Of a stretch of DNA of 64,000 nt, positions 1-11,941 are shown one piece after another. The notes beneath the pieces were generated by a model. The model did not search any database. It saw only the letters and a program-made list of their open reading frames with translations, and was not told the origin of the DNA. The stretch lies in the NCBI GenBank assembly GCA_043228905.1, contig JBHGNT010000003.1, positions 24,800,001-24,864,000 on the forward strand, given 5' to 3'. Position 1 is the stretch's first letter, and each line of letters starts with the position of its first letter. The translations under genes were made by a program, and so were the position numbers. This stretch comes from Azolla caroliniana (lineage: Eukaryota > Polypodiophyta).

Positions 1-1094
1 AAATGAAGGCATTCCGCATATTCCAATTGAACCATAGCCCCCAATACCTCAAGAACTCAAAAATAATTTGAAAATGAGGCATCGTTTCATTGTTCTCCAT
101 ATGTGCAAAAACCCAACTGAAGGAAGATAGACTTACTCCTGTTAGAGACATCGACACTAAATTAATACACCTCCAAACTATCCTTGCCATCAGACATGAA
201 ATAAATCGATGCCTACTATGTTCCAATTCCACCGAACAAAAGAAACACAATCCTTTAGTAATGTTTCTTTTTTTTAATGCATCCCCTAATGGTAAAGCTC
301 CAACCATAAATCTCCAAATAAATACCTTGGCTCATAGCATCAATCGAGAACACCAACCTGCCTTAATCATATGAAACCACCAAGTAATGGGCTTATGAAA
401 ACCCCATATCTTTATAACCCTTTCTTCCAACCACTTATGTTTGTCAATCAACTTGTGATAAGCAACATTCGTTGACATCATAGTCAATCTCTTATTTCCA
501 ACAAACCTCCAATCAAGCTCTTGAGATCACCCATCTAAATCAGGAATTGGCTCATGCAAAGATAGTATTTGTTGCAACTTATCCCGAATAAAGTTATAAC
601 CTTTTGGAATACGAAATGTTGATCTTATTGTTCGAAAAGCCATTACTCTTCTTTGAGAAACCAACATAGCATCCTTAATTGTTACCAAACCCAATCTAGC
701 CATCCAATTAAATTGAAGGTTAAGAATTGACATCCCTGTCAGAATTAATTACATTCCACCAATTCGCTTCAACCTTCATGTTTCCAAGCTTTATTCTGTT
801 CTTCTCTATAAAGTATGTCACCATTTCTATCCAAGGTTGTACACCTTCAAACATGAATCGAATGAAAGTAAATTGACGAGCCACCATATGCTCATATAGA
901 TTCAATATTGATGCCCCACCAAGACGCTTCGGAGTACGAACATGATCCCATGCCAACCATGACAATGCACTTTTCCCTTTTCTTTTCCAAAACAACATTT
1001 GCATCGAGCATGACAACATTTCAAGAGCTTTCTTTGACCATGGGATCAAAGGAAGATAATAAGATACCATAGAGACCATAATCAATTGGACCAC
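1..1094 (-). mobile_element. Decayed non-LTR retrotransposon (LINE), 3' part of reverse transcriptase ORF
   Basis: Minus-strand reading frames at 720-1094 and 527-733 carry a stretch typical of the C-terminal end of plant LINE reverse transcriptases. It includes SWLAWDHVRTPKRLGG followed by ILNLYEHMVARQ and a Trp-rich segment. The frames overlap by a few bases and change phase, and further minus-strand homology toward base 1 is broken. This is therefore a dead fragment that probably enters from outside the window. It differs from the LINE family that is abundant in the rest of the window. The family assignment comes from the motif alone. Confidence 0.7.
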
Positions 1095-1113
1095 CGTAAG
1101 TCGTACATGAAAA

Positions 1114-1116
<3 letters not shown>

Positions 1117-1184
<68 letters not shown>
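1117..1184. repeat. (TC)34 microsatellite
   Basis: An uninterrupted 68-bp TC/GA dinucleotide run, the longest perfect simple repeat in the window. It directly follows the LINE fragment. Confidence 0.98.
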
Positions 1185-1186
<2 letters not shown>

Positions 1187-1295
1187 GTTTGTGTGAAGAC
1201 TCGTCTGTGTGGAGACAGTAGACTTGGGAGTCATCACTCTAATCTCTATTATCTAACCTAATTAGATCATATAAACGGCTTAACTGGTTTGAACC

Positions 1296-1446
1296 GGTTT
1301 GGCAAGGCTCGAGCCGAGCCGAGCTCAAACCGTTTAGGCAGGTTCGAGCAGGTTCGAGCAGGTTCGAGCCTAAGCCGAACCACTTAAGCTACTAAGTCGT
1401 TTTAAACCGGTTTAACCAAACGGTTTAGGCTTGAGTCGAGCCGAGT
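1296..1446. repeat. GC-rich inverted and 10-bp tandem repeat
   Basis: Three tandem copies of the 10-mer GGTTCGAGCA occupy about 1341-1370. They sit inside a region where CGAGCCGAG and CAAACCGTTTAGG on the left recur in inverse orientation on the right (AAACGGTTTAGG, GAGTCGAGCCGAG, to 1446). The region is compositionally unlike its AT-rich surroundings. No gene is visible. Confidence 0.7.
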
Positions 1447-1748
1447 CGTTGCCGATTCCTACCCTAAATCTACACGGAAAGAGTTTAAAAATGTCCAAAA
1501 ACATTTTCTTATAAAGTTTCCACAAGTTAAGAAACAAACGCCCTACATCCTCCTCCTTGAGATGAGACCGCTTCCCATTGAGATCATGGCCATGAAAAGG
1601 GTTATTGAATACATGCTTAAGGTTCAAAACAGTCCCTCACATCGACTTCCTAGAATTGCATGGAAGCAAGCAAAAAGATCTATAAGACGCATCAAAGCAA
1701 AATTTTGTGTTCTGATTGGATGCAAGATATGGAAATTTGGTTTGGTAG

Positions 1749-1750
<2 letters not shown>

Positions 1751-1788
<38 letters not shown>
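1751..1788. repeat. (GT)19 microsatellite
   Basis: A perfect 38-bp GT/AC run. Translations across it (Cys-Val or Thr-His runs) are artefacts of the repeat. Confidence 0.98.
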
Positions 1789-1789
<1 letters not shown>

Positions 1790-2439
1790 CAACAAACCAA
1801 CATGCCAATTCAGAAAACCCTTGTCCTCCCAACTGCTTAAGTAAAACACTCTAAGGCAATGTTACGACTTACTATAACCACAAAGGCATGCCTCGCAAAG
1901 ATAAGGCACTCGCAAATCTGAATGACAGAAACTACCCAATCAGTCCTCGTTTTTTAGGCGTCCATCACTAATTTTTGCACTCCCTTGAGACCACCAAACA
2001 AAGAACTCATTTCTTGTTCTTCAAATGTCTATAGGCGCATAATTGAAAGTGGTAGGAAACAAATGTGCTCTCTTGTTGTCCCTAAATTACTTGACCTCAC
2101 ATAGATTTGCACATACATGGGTCAATAGTTGAGACTCGAGCGAAAACAAAGATGAAATAACTCTTATTGTCACCTAAATGAGTTAGCCAACACCAAGCAA
2201 CCTTACCACCCCCCCTCCAAGATCAATTGTGATCATCCAGGTGTTAAACCCATGCACAATTTCCGAAATGCTCATAGAATTATGTCTTCATATGACACAT
2301 GTTGCATGCTTTATCAAGTGTTCCTCTGATTTCACATCTCAATGGCACCATACACATAAACATTTTTCTGCGGTTTCATGTGTATATTTATTTGTCTCAA
2401 TATGTAAGTGATGTGAAGAAGTCTTGTCATACTATGGAG

Positions 2440-2880
2440 CTCATAAGGGCTACATAGTGGGCCACATTCTTCCATTATCCAATTTAATGATAATCAATTC
2501 AGATTCCTCTATTCTTTCCCACTTGGTCATGTCCAATCATAGCCAATCCAAGTATATTTGTGACATATGATTGGAATAACTATTATCAGCATATCCCGTC
2601 AGCTATTTTAATGGCATAAGTGCCAATCTTTAGTACATTTGTGAGCATCAGTTGGATACAAGAAAGAAAGAAAGAAAGATATATTAACGTCTTTTAAGAG
2701 GCCAAAATGGCCTATAAGACCAAATAAGAGATTACATCTTGAGTGTTGTCTTGTCTTTGAGAACAAATAAAAATAAAATAAATACTACACAATAAATATA
2801 AAAGTAAATAAGATGAAAAGAGAAGAAACAAGGGAATCTGTTTTTGGCACATGTGAGATTCTCAAGTTAGGTATATTAAT
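2440..2880 (-). mobile_element. Two joined 3' fragments of the hairpin-tailed LINE family
   Basis: 2440-2660 is a diverged match to the internal LINE segment better preserved near 24680-24960: the order of blocks such as CATAAGTGCCAA is the same. At 2661 a GAAA repeat begins the complement of a fresh LINE 3' end. It has the tail, the block ATATATTAACGTC, the GGCCAAAATGGCC hairpin and about 170 bp of 3' untranslated sequence, then stops near 2877. The second fragment looks like a 5'-truncated insertion next to, or into, an older copy. Confidence 0.75.
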
Positions 2881-4877
2881 GTTAACTAGAGTGTATAATA
2901 GCTTGATTTTGATGCACACTTTGACAAAATAGAGTGCAAGGTAAAAATAGATTGTTTTATAGTAATTTTAACCTATAAAAAGTTCATACACAAACAAAGA
3001 AACAATGCAACTATCTTATATCAAATATGCGTCCAAAGTTGAATTCCCACCATCCAATCAAATACATTTCCTTGCCCTATCCACACATGGGCTCCACATG
3101 TCAACCACAAAATGTGTTGCTTTTAATTTACTTGCTTTCATATCAATATCATATTCTCAATTCTTCATCACATTTAACATTCCAGATGCCTTTTCATATT
3201 GATGTTTAGGGGTGCTACTCTTCTAGGGACTTGTGTCAATCTCGGAAGTATGGCCATAGACTTAGAGAGACATCATACATTAAGAGCACAAAACAAGAGT
3301 CAGTTGGTTTTCATCAACGCTTCTTCCACTACAGGTCAGCCTATGAGAGCGCATCCCGAACTTGTCCACGTTAATGCTATAGGTGACTTCTTTAGGAGGC
3401 AATTTTTCTTTTCGAGTTGGTCCTTGTGGATGGTTCTATTAAGGAATGCCCTAGTCATGGTGTGACAACATGAAGACATAGGATGCTCTTGTGGAAATTT
3501 CAATGCTTCTTGAGAATCCAAACTTATGAGTCATGACAAATTAAGATGCACCTTTCACATAACTAGGATTTCATCCTATGGTATCTATCTGAATTGTTCA
3601 CTAGGATATATGTATACTTCAATCATTAGATCATCGATGAGGGAGTGGCCGCCTTGTATCAACATAAATGTGAGCATCGCCATATGACTTCAAAGATATA
3701 TATATCTTGTGTGTAGGTTCCATACACCTCTATGAAAGATGTCTCCATATGTTCTCTATTTTAATGTTTTAATTCCATGTTGACTTGATTTATAAGGGTA
3801 TATTTAATAGGAAATGGTGCTTATGTAAAACCAGAGTTCACCGCGTCTCATTTGTTGAAGAATCCTTTTTAATCTTCATTTTTATGTCTCGTATCTAATC
3901 CCTCCATGCAAGCCCTCCACATTCATTAGACTTACTAAAATGAGAGAATGAAGCAACTAGTTTAACTATGACTCGTACTCACAACTTATCACATTTTCCA
4001 AAAAGACGTAACCCATGTTTAGCTAGTTGTGGACCTCCTTGACTCATCAATGACAATGTAATCAAATGCTTTGGTAGACAACCCATTGAAAACATGCAAT
4101 AATATCCATCAAAAACTTATGTTTTAAAGCTTGTTACATTTTTGTTTTATATGAACAAAAGAAATCCCCAAAACTGTTTGCACAAATAATGATGAAGCCT
4201 TAAAGTTTCTTGAACATCAATTAAATCTACATCACAATATTACTTGCAAAATGTTATATGTATAAATCCAGGAGTATGCTCTCTCACGTTGACAAAAAGA
4301 ACAAGTTTTTGTGAGCTTTTTTATTTGTTTTGTTTTGTATATTGTCTTCAGCAACTTCTATATAGTAAAATTGAGAAAGCAAGATGTAAAAGAGAAAAGA
4401 ATAAGATTGTTGATTGGTTTGCTTGCCAAGAGGGAGACAGGAAGGAATTTTTCCAGCATTCACTTCTCAAATTGTTTTTTATTTGTTTTGATTCTTTTAA
4501 TACGAACTGCATGCAAACAAATGTTATATCAACTAGAAAAACCTTTTGTTGTTTTTTGTTTCTATTTTATTTTATTTTATTTTTTGTTTTTATTAAGCTA
4601 GAGAATATGTGGATTGTTTCTTTTTTTAATTCTTGAAAAGATGAGAGATGGTAAGAAAAGATGATATCAACTTGAAAAACTAACTTGGAAAGTGTTTCCA
4701 TTATTATTATTTTCACTTTGTTTTTCATTTATTTTGGTTTTAAAGTAGAGAGATAGACTAGAAAAACATTTCTTAACTAACAGAAAGAATACAAGAAAAA
4801 AAGTAACAAAACAGGTGAGAAATTTACTAACAAGTAAATGTTTTCAGATCTTACATGATGTGAGGAGTACTGTCAGT
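2881..4877. other. Intergenic stretch, no gene recognised
   Basis: AT-rich DNA with short accidental ORFs only. The 130-residue plus-strand frame at 4244-4636 is Phe/Leu-rich low-complexity translation of T-rich DNA and shows no domain. The 3' UTR of the channel gene ending at 4878 should run into the right end of this stretch. Confidence 0.6.
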
Positions 4878-7800
4878 TTATATAGCTTTCATCATAGGGA
4901 TCCCTGTGACAGTTATCTCTTGATTTGGTAGCTGATATCCTATGTTGAGATCCTCTAATTGTTGTTTTAAAAACAGCAACATATTGCTTCTTCTTTGAAA
5001 CCTCTCACCCATGTCCTGATCAAATAGGAGAATAATCCTCTCTTTAATTTATAAATGTTGCACTTTCAGTAGAAACCATTACCTGTTTCTTGTTATCATG
5101 AAGATCTGACCTTTCTCAAGTAATACAATTTTACATCACTCACCTAGTGAGAGAATCTCAATACAAGATGAGATATAAACCATAAACCCTCATGCGAAAA
5201 ACGTATACATTGATGCCCTAATGTGAAACACATGGACTGATTAGAAGAAACAGATGTATGTTCTTCAGTACCTTGTGTGAACATAGTAAGAACAAAAAGA
5301 GTGTAGCCACCATCTTAGCTTTTGACTTTTTCAAGAGGTGGTATATCGTTAGGGTTGACTATAGTATTATTGGACGAAATGAGGGGTGGACTTTCCATGG
5401 AAAAACAACGAATTCATCAAATTTCATGGTATTAAGCAAATTTTGTCACCTTTATTTCTTTTACTTTACTATAAGCCAAGATGTATTCCTGTTCAGAAGT
5501 ATATGAAACCCAACAAGTCACCCAAAACGCACTGTACTACGTATTTCTGCACCTTACAAAATCAATAGAAATCATCTAGAGTGACAACATAGGTAGTATG
5601 TACAAGAAACACTGAGGGCTATAACGCCAATTATGCTGTGTCAACTAGAGATATTATGTGCATGGCTTGAAAGAAATTGCCATCATCCAAAGGAGATATC
5701 AGTCTCTTGCATATTAAACTGATCACCAAGATTTAGGATGATGTGAAAAGTTCACTTATTATTGGATTATGTGAAAAATGACCCATCAACTTGTTTTCAA
5801 GGGCCTGTACATTAACTGTATATAAAATCCATCAGGATTTTTACTTTTGTCTGATTTGTAGGATATTACAAAAGTAATATATAGAACAGCAGGCATCAAC
5901 CGAAGGCTCTCCAAAAGGAGGGCTGAGAAGAGCCAACCTTAAGAAACCACTTTCGAGTAATACATGTATCACCATGCCAAGATATGATGTAGGTAACAGC
6001 AAAGTCAAACATTAGGCATGACCAAGAGCCAACTGAAGCATTCAATTGAACCTTTTTGAATGTTAGAGAAGTATGAATCAACTCACTCTAGTCATATTAG
6101 TGGATCATATATAAAAGAAATCCTCCCTAGATCCATCTCCATTATGGTCTTTGCATTCAAGAGTTGTGAAACAAGTGTTAGGTATTAATCATGGCAAACC
6201 TGGTAGTTGATTCGATGTCTCATCCAAATCATCAGGTTCACCTTGTTACAATCGAGAACTTTATCGCATATAACACGAAATTCTGGATACCAAAATTGTG
6301 GCAAACTCTCAATGTATCGTTGCATTCTCTCCTTCAGAATCCCTAGTTTTTCAACTGGAGTTTTCATGTGAATCTGGAAGTCAATCGAATCACCCATATC
6401 TGGACTTCTATAGTAATTTATGAGTGTTTTTTGAGTGAGAATGGAATTCGGATAATATATCTTCTCGTTTATAGGCCTGAGCAACAAAACAATAAAACTG
6501 TTAAGGAGATTTAAAATATTAAACCCATGAATCAAGAAAAAATGTGAAGATGCTAAACATGAGTGGTCTTTGGGAAGATGATGTATGAGTTCTTTTAAGT
6601 TTCTGATGAAGGTTTATTGATGCTGGCCCAAGTAATTTGCTGAAGGTGAGATCGTAACTCTTTAACTGGTGATTCTTTTTCATTGTACCAACTTTTCCTT
6701 TTAGGACATGTGGACCCTCACATAGTAAATGTTGCATTCAATACTCGATGAGAGTAATCAAAGGCTGATCGACCATTATGAGAGTGTTTCATAAGCTGAT
6801 TCACTAGTGCATGGTGTACCTCTCCCTCATCTACTTTTTCTGTATTATGAACTTTTGAAGGCAAGAGTTGCTGTGATAAATTGTCTTCATGAATCAATAG
6901 AAAATTGATAGGATTAATTCCCACTACAGGTCTACATACACCTTTTCTATAATATCTTCAAAGTTCAAACTAAGTGTGCAATATTATATGAAAAATGTTG
7001 AAGCAAAAAAATGATGATGTTTTTTCGAATGTTACGCCACAGACTTGCTTACCCTAGGAAAATCGTATTGAGGATATTCATCTCCTGCAATAGAACACAA
7101 GCTACTTCAATGATTACCAACTAAAACAAATATAGCAAACAAATTACGGCATTGCATTCTGAAGGCAGAAAATGCATTTTTCTTTCATTGTCCTTTAGAA
7201 ATTAGAATTATAAATTGGCCTGTGGTAATAAAGCTTGTGCTTTACAACCTTAAGGCACTCAATAGCATTTGATCTAATGTTATGTTTGTTATAACCTACC
7301 TACAAATTGAATTTTTGAGAGTCTGTAAACTCAAATATTACTCTATGAAATTAGGCTGCAAAAATCATTGAACTTTAGCTTCGAAAGCAGGACACATACC
7401 TCAACAATCATACTCTGCCCGTCAACAAAAATCCTATCGCCCACATCAAATGGGTGTACAACAAAAAGGAATATGAGAGATTCAAACGTAGACCTTGCAG
7501 AATTTCCAAAAATAAATACAGATGGAATGAATACTGATGTGAAAAACACAAGAAGTCTCGATGTTTCAATGCCAAAAATAAGAAGGAACACGATAATCAA
7601 AGCTAAAAACAGCACCTGAAGTGAAAAAACAAAAACATGCGATGTTAGTTCATTACCTGTCAGAACATTATCTTTCTTTTATTGATAAAAATAATCATTC
7701 TTTTTATTTCACTTACAAAATCAAGAACTTTGTGCAGCTTTGCAACAACAGTTTTGTTATCACTTAGTGTCAATGCTAAAGCACGACGTTCAGTAAAAAC

Positions 7801-10800
7801 TGACATAACCCACTTGGCTAGTGATTTTTTAGTTATTTCACCAGCTTCATTGATTTCAAAAAGTGAAAAAGCTCTGATTGCCTGATCCTCAGGTAGAAAA
7901 TACAGGAAATCGTTTATTGTGAGACACTTTTTGCCAGGCCGAGCCATATTATAGAATATCTGGAAACAGAAAGAAAAATTGGCGTCATGATTATCTCTCA
8001 CCTCAAAGAGTCTATATAATTCATTTACATAATATAAGACATCACTTACCTATCTTTGGGTTAGTGCATCAAACTATCTTATACATAGTACGCATGCATG
8101 GTTATATGCTTAGATTCTGTTTGCAATCAGGCAATTCCCACATCCTGTACCCAACCAAGTTTATTCTTGTTCTATAATAGTGTGCCATACTAACTACACG
8201 GATTCTACACTGAAGATACTAGAGTAAAGCATTCAACATAACAAAAGACAATTACTCCAAGCCCTCGAAATTTCCCTTTCAACAATGAATATTGTAGTCA
8301 TGCAAAAATAGTATCCTATTTATTCCATACAACTGCAAGATATTTTACGGATATCAAGAACAAAAGTAAACTGATGATCCAATAGTTTAATTATGTTACA
8401 TTCTTTTGAGAAGAAGCATAGGAAATATATGATACCATGCCATTTCTCTACCATAACTATTGCAATTCTTGTTACACCAGTGCATTCCCCGCTCCCCGCC
8501 CAGCCAGCCAACCGATATTTCATCCAGAAGAGATATTTGCTAGCTAATCCGCTTTCATTGAATTTTCTAGATAAAAATGCCACTTATTGGATTCAAGATC
8601 AAAATGGTGATGAATGTCAAGCATACATACAAGGGTTCTGTCAGAGAACTGTTCCCACCTTAAGTCACTGTTTTCCCGTTGGCTACAGCCCTTCTAGGCA
8701 GAGTACCTTGGGCAGTTTTATTAATTTATACTCCAAGATGAGACAACATTTTGCATGTAATGTCTCATCAGTCTTATAGACTATTTTTGGCTTCTTGAGA
8801 GGTGTCAATATATCTTTGTAGGCATCTATACAGTACTTCCACTTGAGCATAGAAGAGAACTCTTGAAAAACACAAGTCATATGTTTCGTATCAGAGGAGG
8901 TTCTCTTGAAATGTTTAATGGGTTCTATTGATCATGATACTGGCCTTTAACAGACAACAATATTTCATGATTGGCTGCTACCTATAGACTCCAACATAGC
9001 CTTCTTTGCATCTCCTTGTAAAAGTCATTGCATCAAATCAAGGCTAGAACTAAAAATTCTACTCTCAGACCCTATTACTCATGCACAATAGAGTAAACAG
9101 AAACCTTCAATTCAAATTCCAATACCATAGAACTGGATGCAATCTTAAAACTATAAATAATCATAAATACATAATAATCATCCCAAACAGCTTCCATGAC
9201 CATCCATAAATGTGTATCCTTTCAGACAACTCAGGCTTTGAACTTACCATGATGAATAGGGGATGTCCGCAGTTTAATGTTTCCACAATGAGGTATAACA
9301 GAGTTCAATATGCATATTCGTCCTAACATAGATTCTGAATTGCTGCCCCGGTTCCTGAGTTATTTCCTTCAGAGTTTTTTATTTATATGAATGAAAAAGT
9401 ACTCGCCTGCTTAGCTGCAGCCTTGGCCTCATCTTCACTGCCAATTTCCCCCTCCTTTGTCTCATTTGATATGATGGACGAGTATGTAGAGATATTTGTC
9501 TTCCGTATAGTCTTCATTAAACTTTTGAGAGTCCAGACAGAAACAGTCTACGACATCCAATAACATGTCAATGGATATTTGATATTTCTTAAGGATTTGA
9601 ACTGCATTAGAGGGTATGTTTACTAGATATTAAGCAGAGACTACCATACATCTGAGGTCAACTCTTGGAGCTTGTTTTGCTCAATAGGAACTGTTCTTTC
9701 CATAACAGTTTTTTGCCTCTTTAACGTTTGCGAAGCTAAGGAAGCAGGCACAGGAAGGTCTCCCACTTCAACAGTGGTATATGCAGGTGTCTCCCCATTG
9801 CTTATAACACTTTGTGTATTTTTCTTCTTTTCATTTTCCACGATCATTGACTGCTTTTGGAGTTCATCATTATTGGGTTCAATATCTATTGTAGGAGGTC
9901 CAGACAATACTTCTAGAAGGTGTTGATTGAATACGCAATCTTGAATCCTGTCAAAATATGCTTTTCGATGAAAGTTGTTTGCTGCTATTTTTACTGCTAG
10001 AACCTTGAACATCATTGAAACTGAAGCAGTGAATAAACACCAAAGGATCTGTGTGACATTTGAGATTTGTTAATGACAACAATGAAAGCTAATGTGGAGC
10101 TAAGTTATTGGAAGATTCAGTTTTGGCAGACTTTCACAAACCTTTGTCAAGATATTGACAAGTAAATTGTCTTCAAGGTCGAAGAAGATGCTCTCCCAAA
10201 CAGCAAGGATTAATGCTAGCCATATACAATTCTTCACGGATCCTCTTAACCCATACACGAAATACAGCACTCTTTTCTTCAAAGCATATTGCCTCGAAAT
10301 CAACATTTCTAGCAGCTTCATGAAGAATAAATAGACTTAAGTTCTGATGATGAATTTGCCAAATTCATAATGCCAAAAATAGTTTACAAAAATGTCAAGC
10401 ACTCATGCCGTACTTATGTGGATCTCTTTTATCAGATAGAGGATACTTATGAATCAGGTGAATCAAATCTGTGAGAAAAAGCACCACTATATCGCAAAGG
10501 GAATTAATCACAGCCTCTTTTATGATGATTTGGTGGCAAAACAAGTTTCCTAGACACCATGTGGTACATGTTAATGTCATCTTCTTCTAGGACTTCGATA
10601 GGCACTATTTTTATGGTCAGGGGTATGACAGGCCAGTCAGAGGCAGCAAGATGGATCAGTGCATCATTATTGACCTCACACACTATTCGTTCAGCAATTC
10701 TCAATTTTTGTTAGATCTTTCTACTACGAAAGGAAAATTAATTGAAATCTTAGTTTGAACATAAATATGCAAGTGAAAAACAGTTTTGCAGAGTTCAAAA

Positions 10801-11941
10801 AATATTCAAGCACTTCAGATATGTCCAGTTCGTCCAATTTATGAAAATCTGCTCGTGAGGAAGACTTCTACATGTTCATGACAGGAAATATGTACATATG
10901 AATGCACAAAGGTTTGTGGTTATTTCTGTCCTAGCCTGTATATGCTACAAATTACAATTCATAGATTAAGGACCCTGTAGACAGTAAAAAATAGGCAAAA
11001 GACGTAGAGGTTTCATGTGATTATGAATAATAATAATATAATCCAGGAATTTAAATGAGCTGTATATGTACCTTAACAACCCAGCCAGACAAAAGGTGGC
11101 CACAGAGAACAACAAGTATAAGTGAATCCCAGCGCCACAAATGGAGAGTGAAAAAGATTGTGTCTCTTAAGACCCCTATTTTATAAGAAAGGGGTAAAAA
11201 TGCAACCAAGATAAGAAGCACAAGCAGCTGTAAATATATAAGACACTTATTCTCCTTCATTTTCTTCTTTTTCTTGGCTGGAATACCATCTTCATCTACC
11301 ATATCGCATTCTTCTTCTGGCATATGATCATGAGCATTGTTTTCTGAATCCCCAGCATCAGCATTTTCTATTTCATTTTTTGCCTTTAAATTTTGCTCTT
11401 CATTAGGTGCTTTTGAAGATTTTGTTCTATTAAGAACAGTTGATCTGCAATTTGTGAGTTGTCTTTGTACTGCCGGTGTAAGGCGTGGTGAATCTTGCAG
11501 CCTTGTTCGGTTTTTACTAGGCACCATAGACATTCTTCTAACAAGTGATGGCATCTTCTTTTCACGATCATCACTATCACTATCACTTGACATATCGTCA
11601 TTGTGGGTTGTATCAAAATGAGTTTTAGTATCAGGCTTAGCATTGCGAAGACCAGGATTATTACCACCTATGTTGTTTGATTTTGAATTCTCCTCCTTAC
11701 TAGAAAGGAATTGCGAAGAGTTCGCATTAGAGGCATTGGTTTGTCCCTCGGTTATGCTCGTTATAAAATCATTCTGTCCAGCTGCCGCTGCAATGATAAC
11801 TAAAGGAGTTGTTTGATCGCTACCGCCAAAATCACAATCCATCAATGTATTCTCTTCTTCTCTATGTGCATCTGTCCAAACTACAGTCTTCTCTCCATTA
11901 TTATTTGCATCCTTGATATTTTGTGTGCTGCTCGTTGACAT
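4878..11941 (-). CDS. MscS-like mechanosensitive ion channel, MSL10-like, nine exons
   Basis: Plant MSL proteins of this class are plasma-membrane stretch-gated channels. Exons in transcript order: 11072-11941, 10142-10315, 9650-10048, 9407-9547, 7717-7959, 7400-7615, 7053-7084, 6200-6476, 4878-5015. All phases agree, giving 2490 nt and 829 residues plus TAA. The start is the first ATG after an in-frame TAA just 6 nt upstream. Residues 1-230 are a Ser/Asp-rich, charged cytosolic domain ending in a Lys run. TM1 is near 233-252 and TM2 near 272-288, with further TM segments in exons 2 and 3. Exon 5 has ERRALALTL. Exon 6 carries the pore helix and the MscS signature FGNSARSTFESLIFLF then HPFDVGDRIFVDG. 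Exon 8 has NYYRSPDMGD and exon 9 MGERF. Exon 4 appears to use a GC donor. The protein is longer than MSL10 because of its N-terminus. No disabling change seen. Confidence 0.87.
8771..8822 (+). mobile_element. Relic 3' end of hairpin-tailed LINE in channel intron 4
   Basis: A plus-oriented, diverged copy of the family's 3' terminus: GTCTTATAGAC, then a degraded hairpin (CTATTTTTGGCTTC), then GTCAATATATCTTT. It is antisense to the host gene. Confidence 0.6.

Noticed and set aside
1562-1854. Overlapping ORFs with Cys-Val or Thr-His runs
   Set aside because: They translate the (GT)19 microsatellite; no domain and no conserved context.
4244-4636. 130-residue plus-strand ORF rich in Phe and Leu
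   Set aside because: Low-complexity T-rich DNA; it resembles a membrane protein only through composition.
10395-10704. Minus-strand ORFs inside channel intron 1
   Set aside because: They interrupt a perfectly phased exon 1 to exon 2 join and match nothing in MSL proteins or any family known to me.
11337-11667. ORFs on both strands over channel exon 1
   Set aside because: Shadows of the Ser/Asp-rich coding sequence in other frames.
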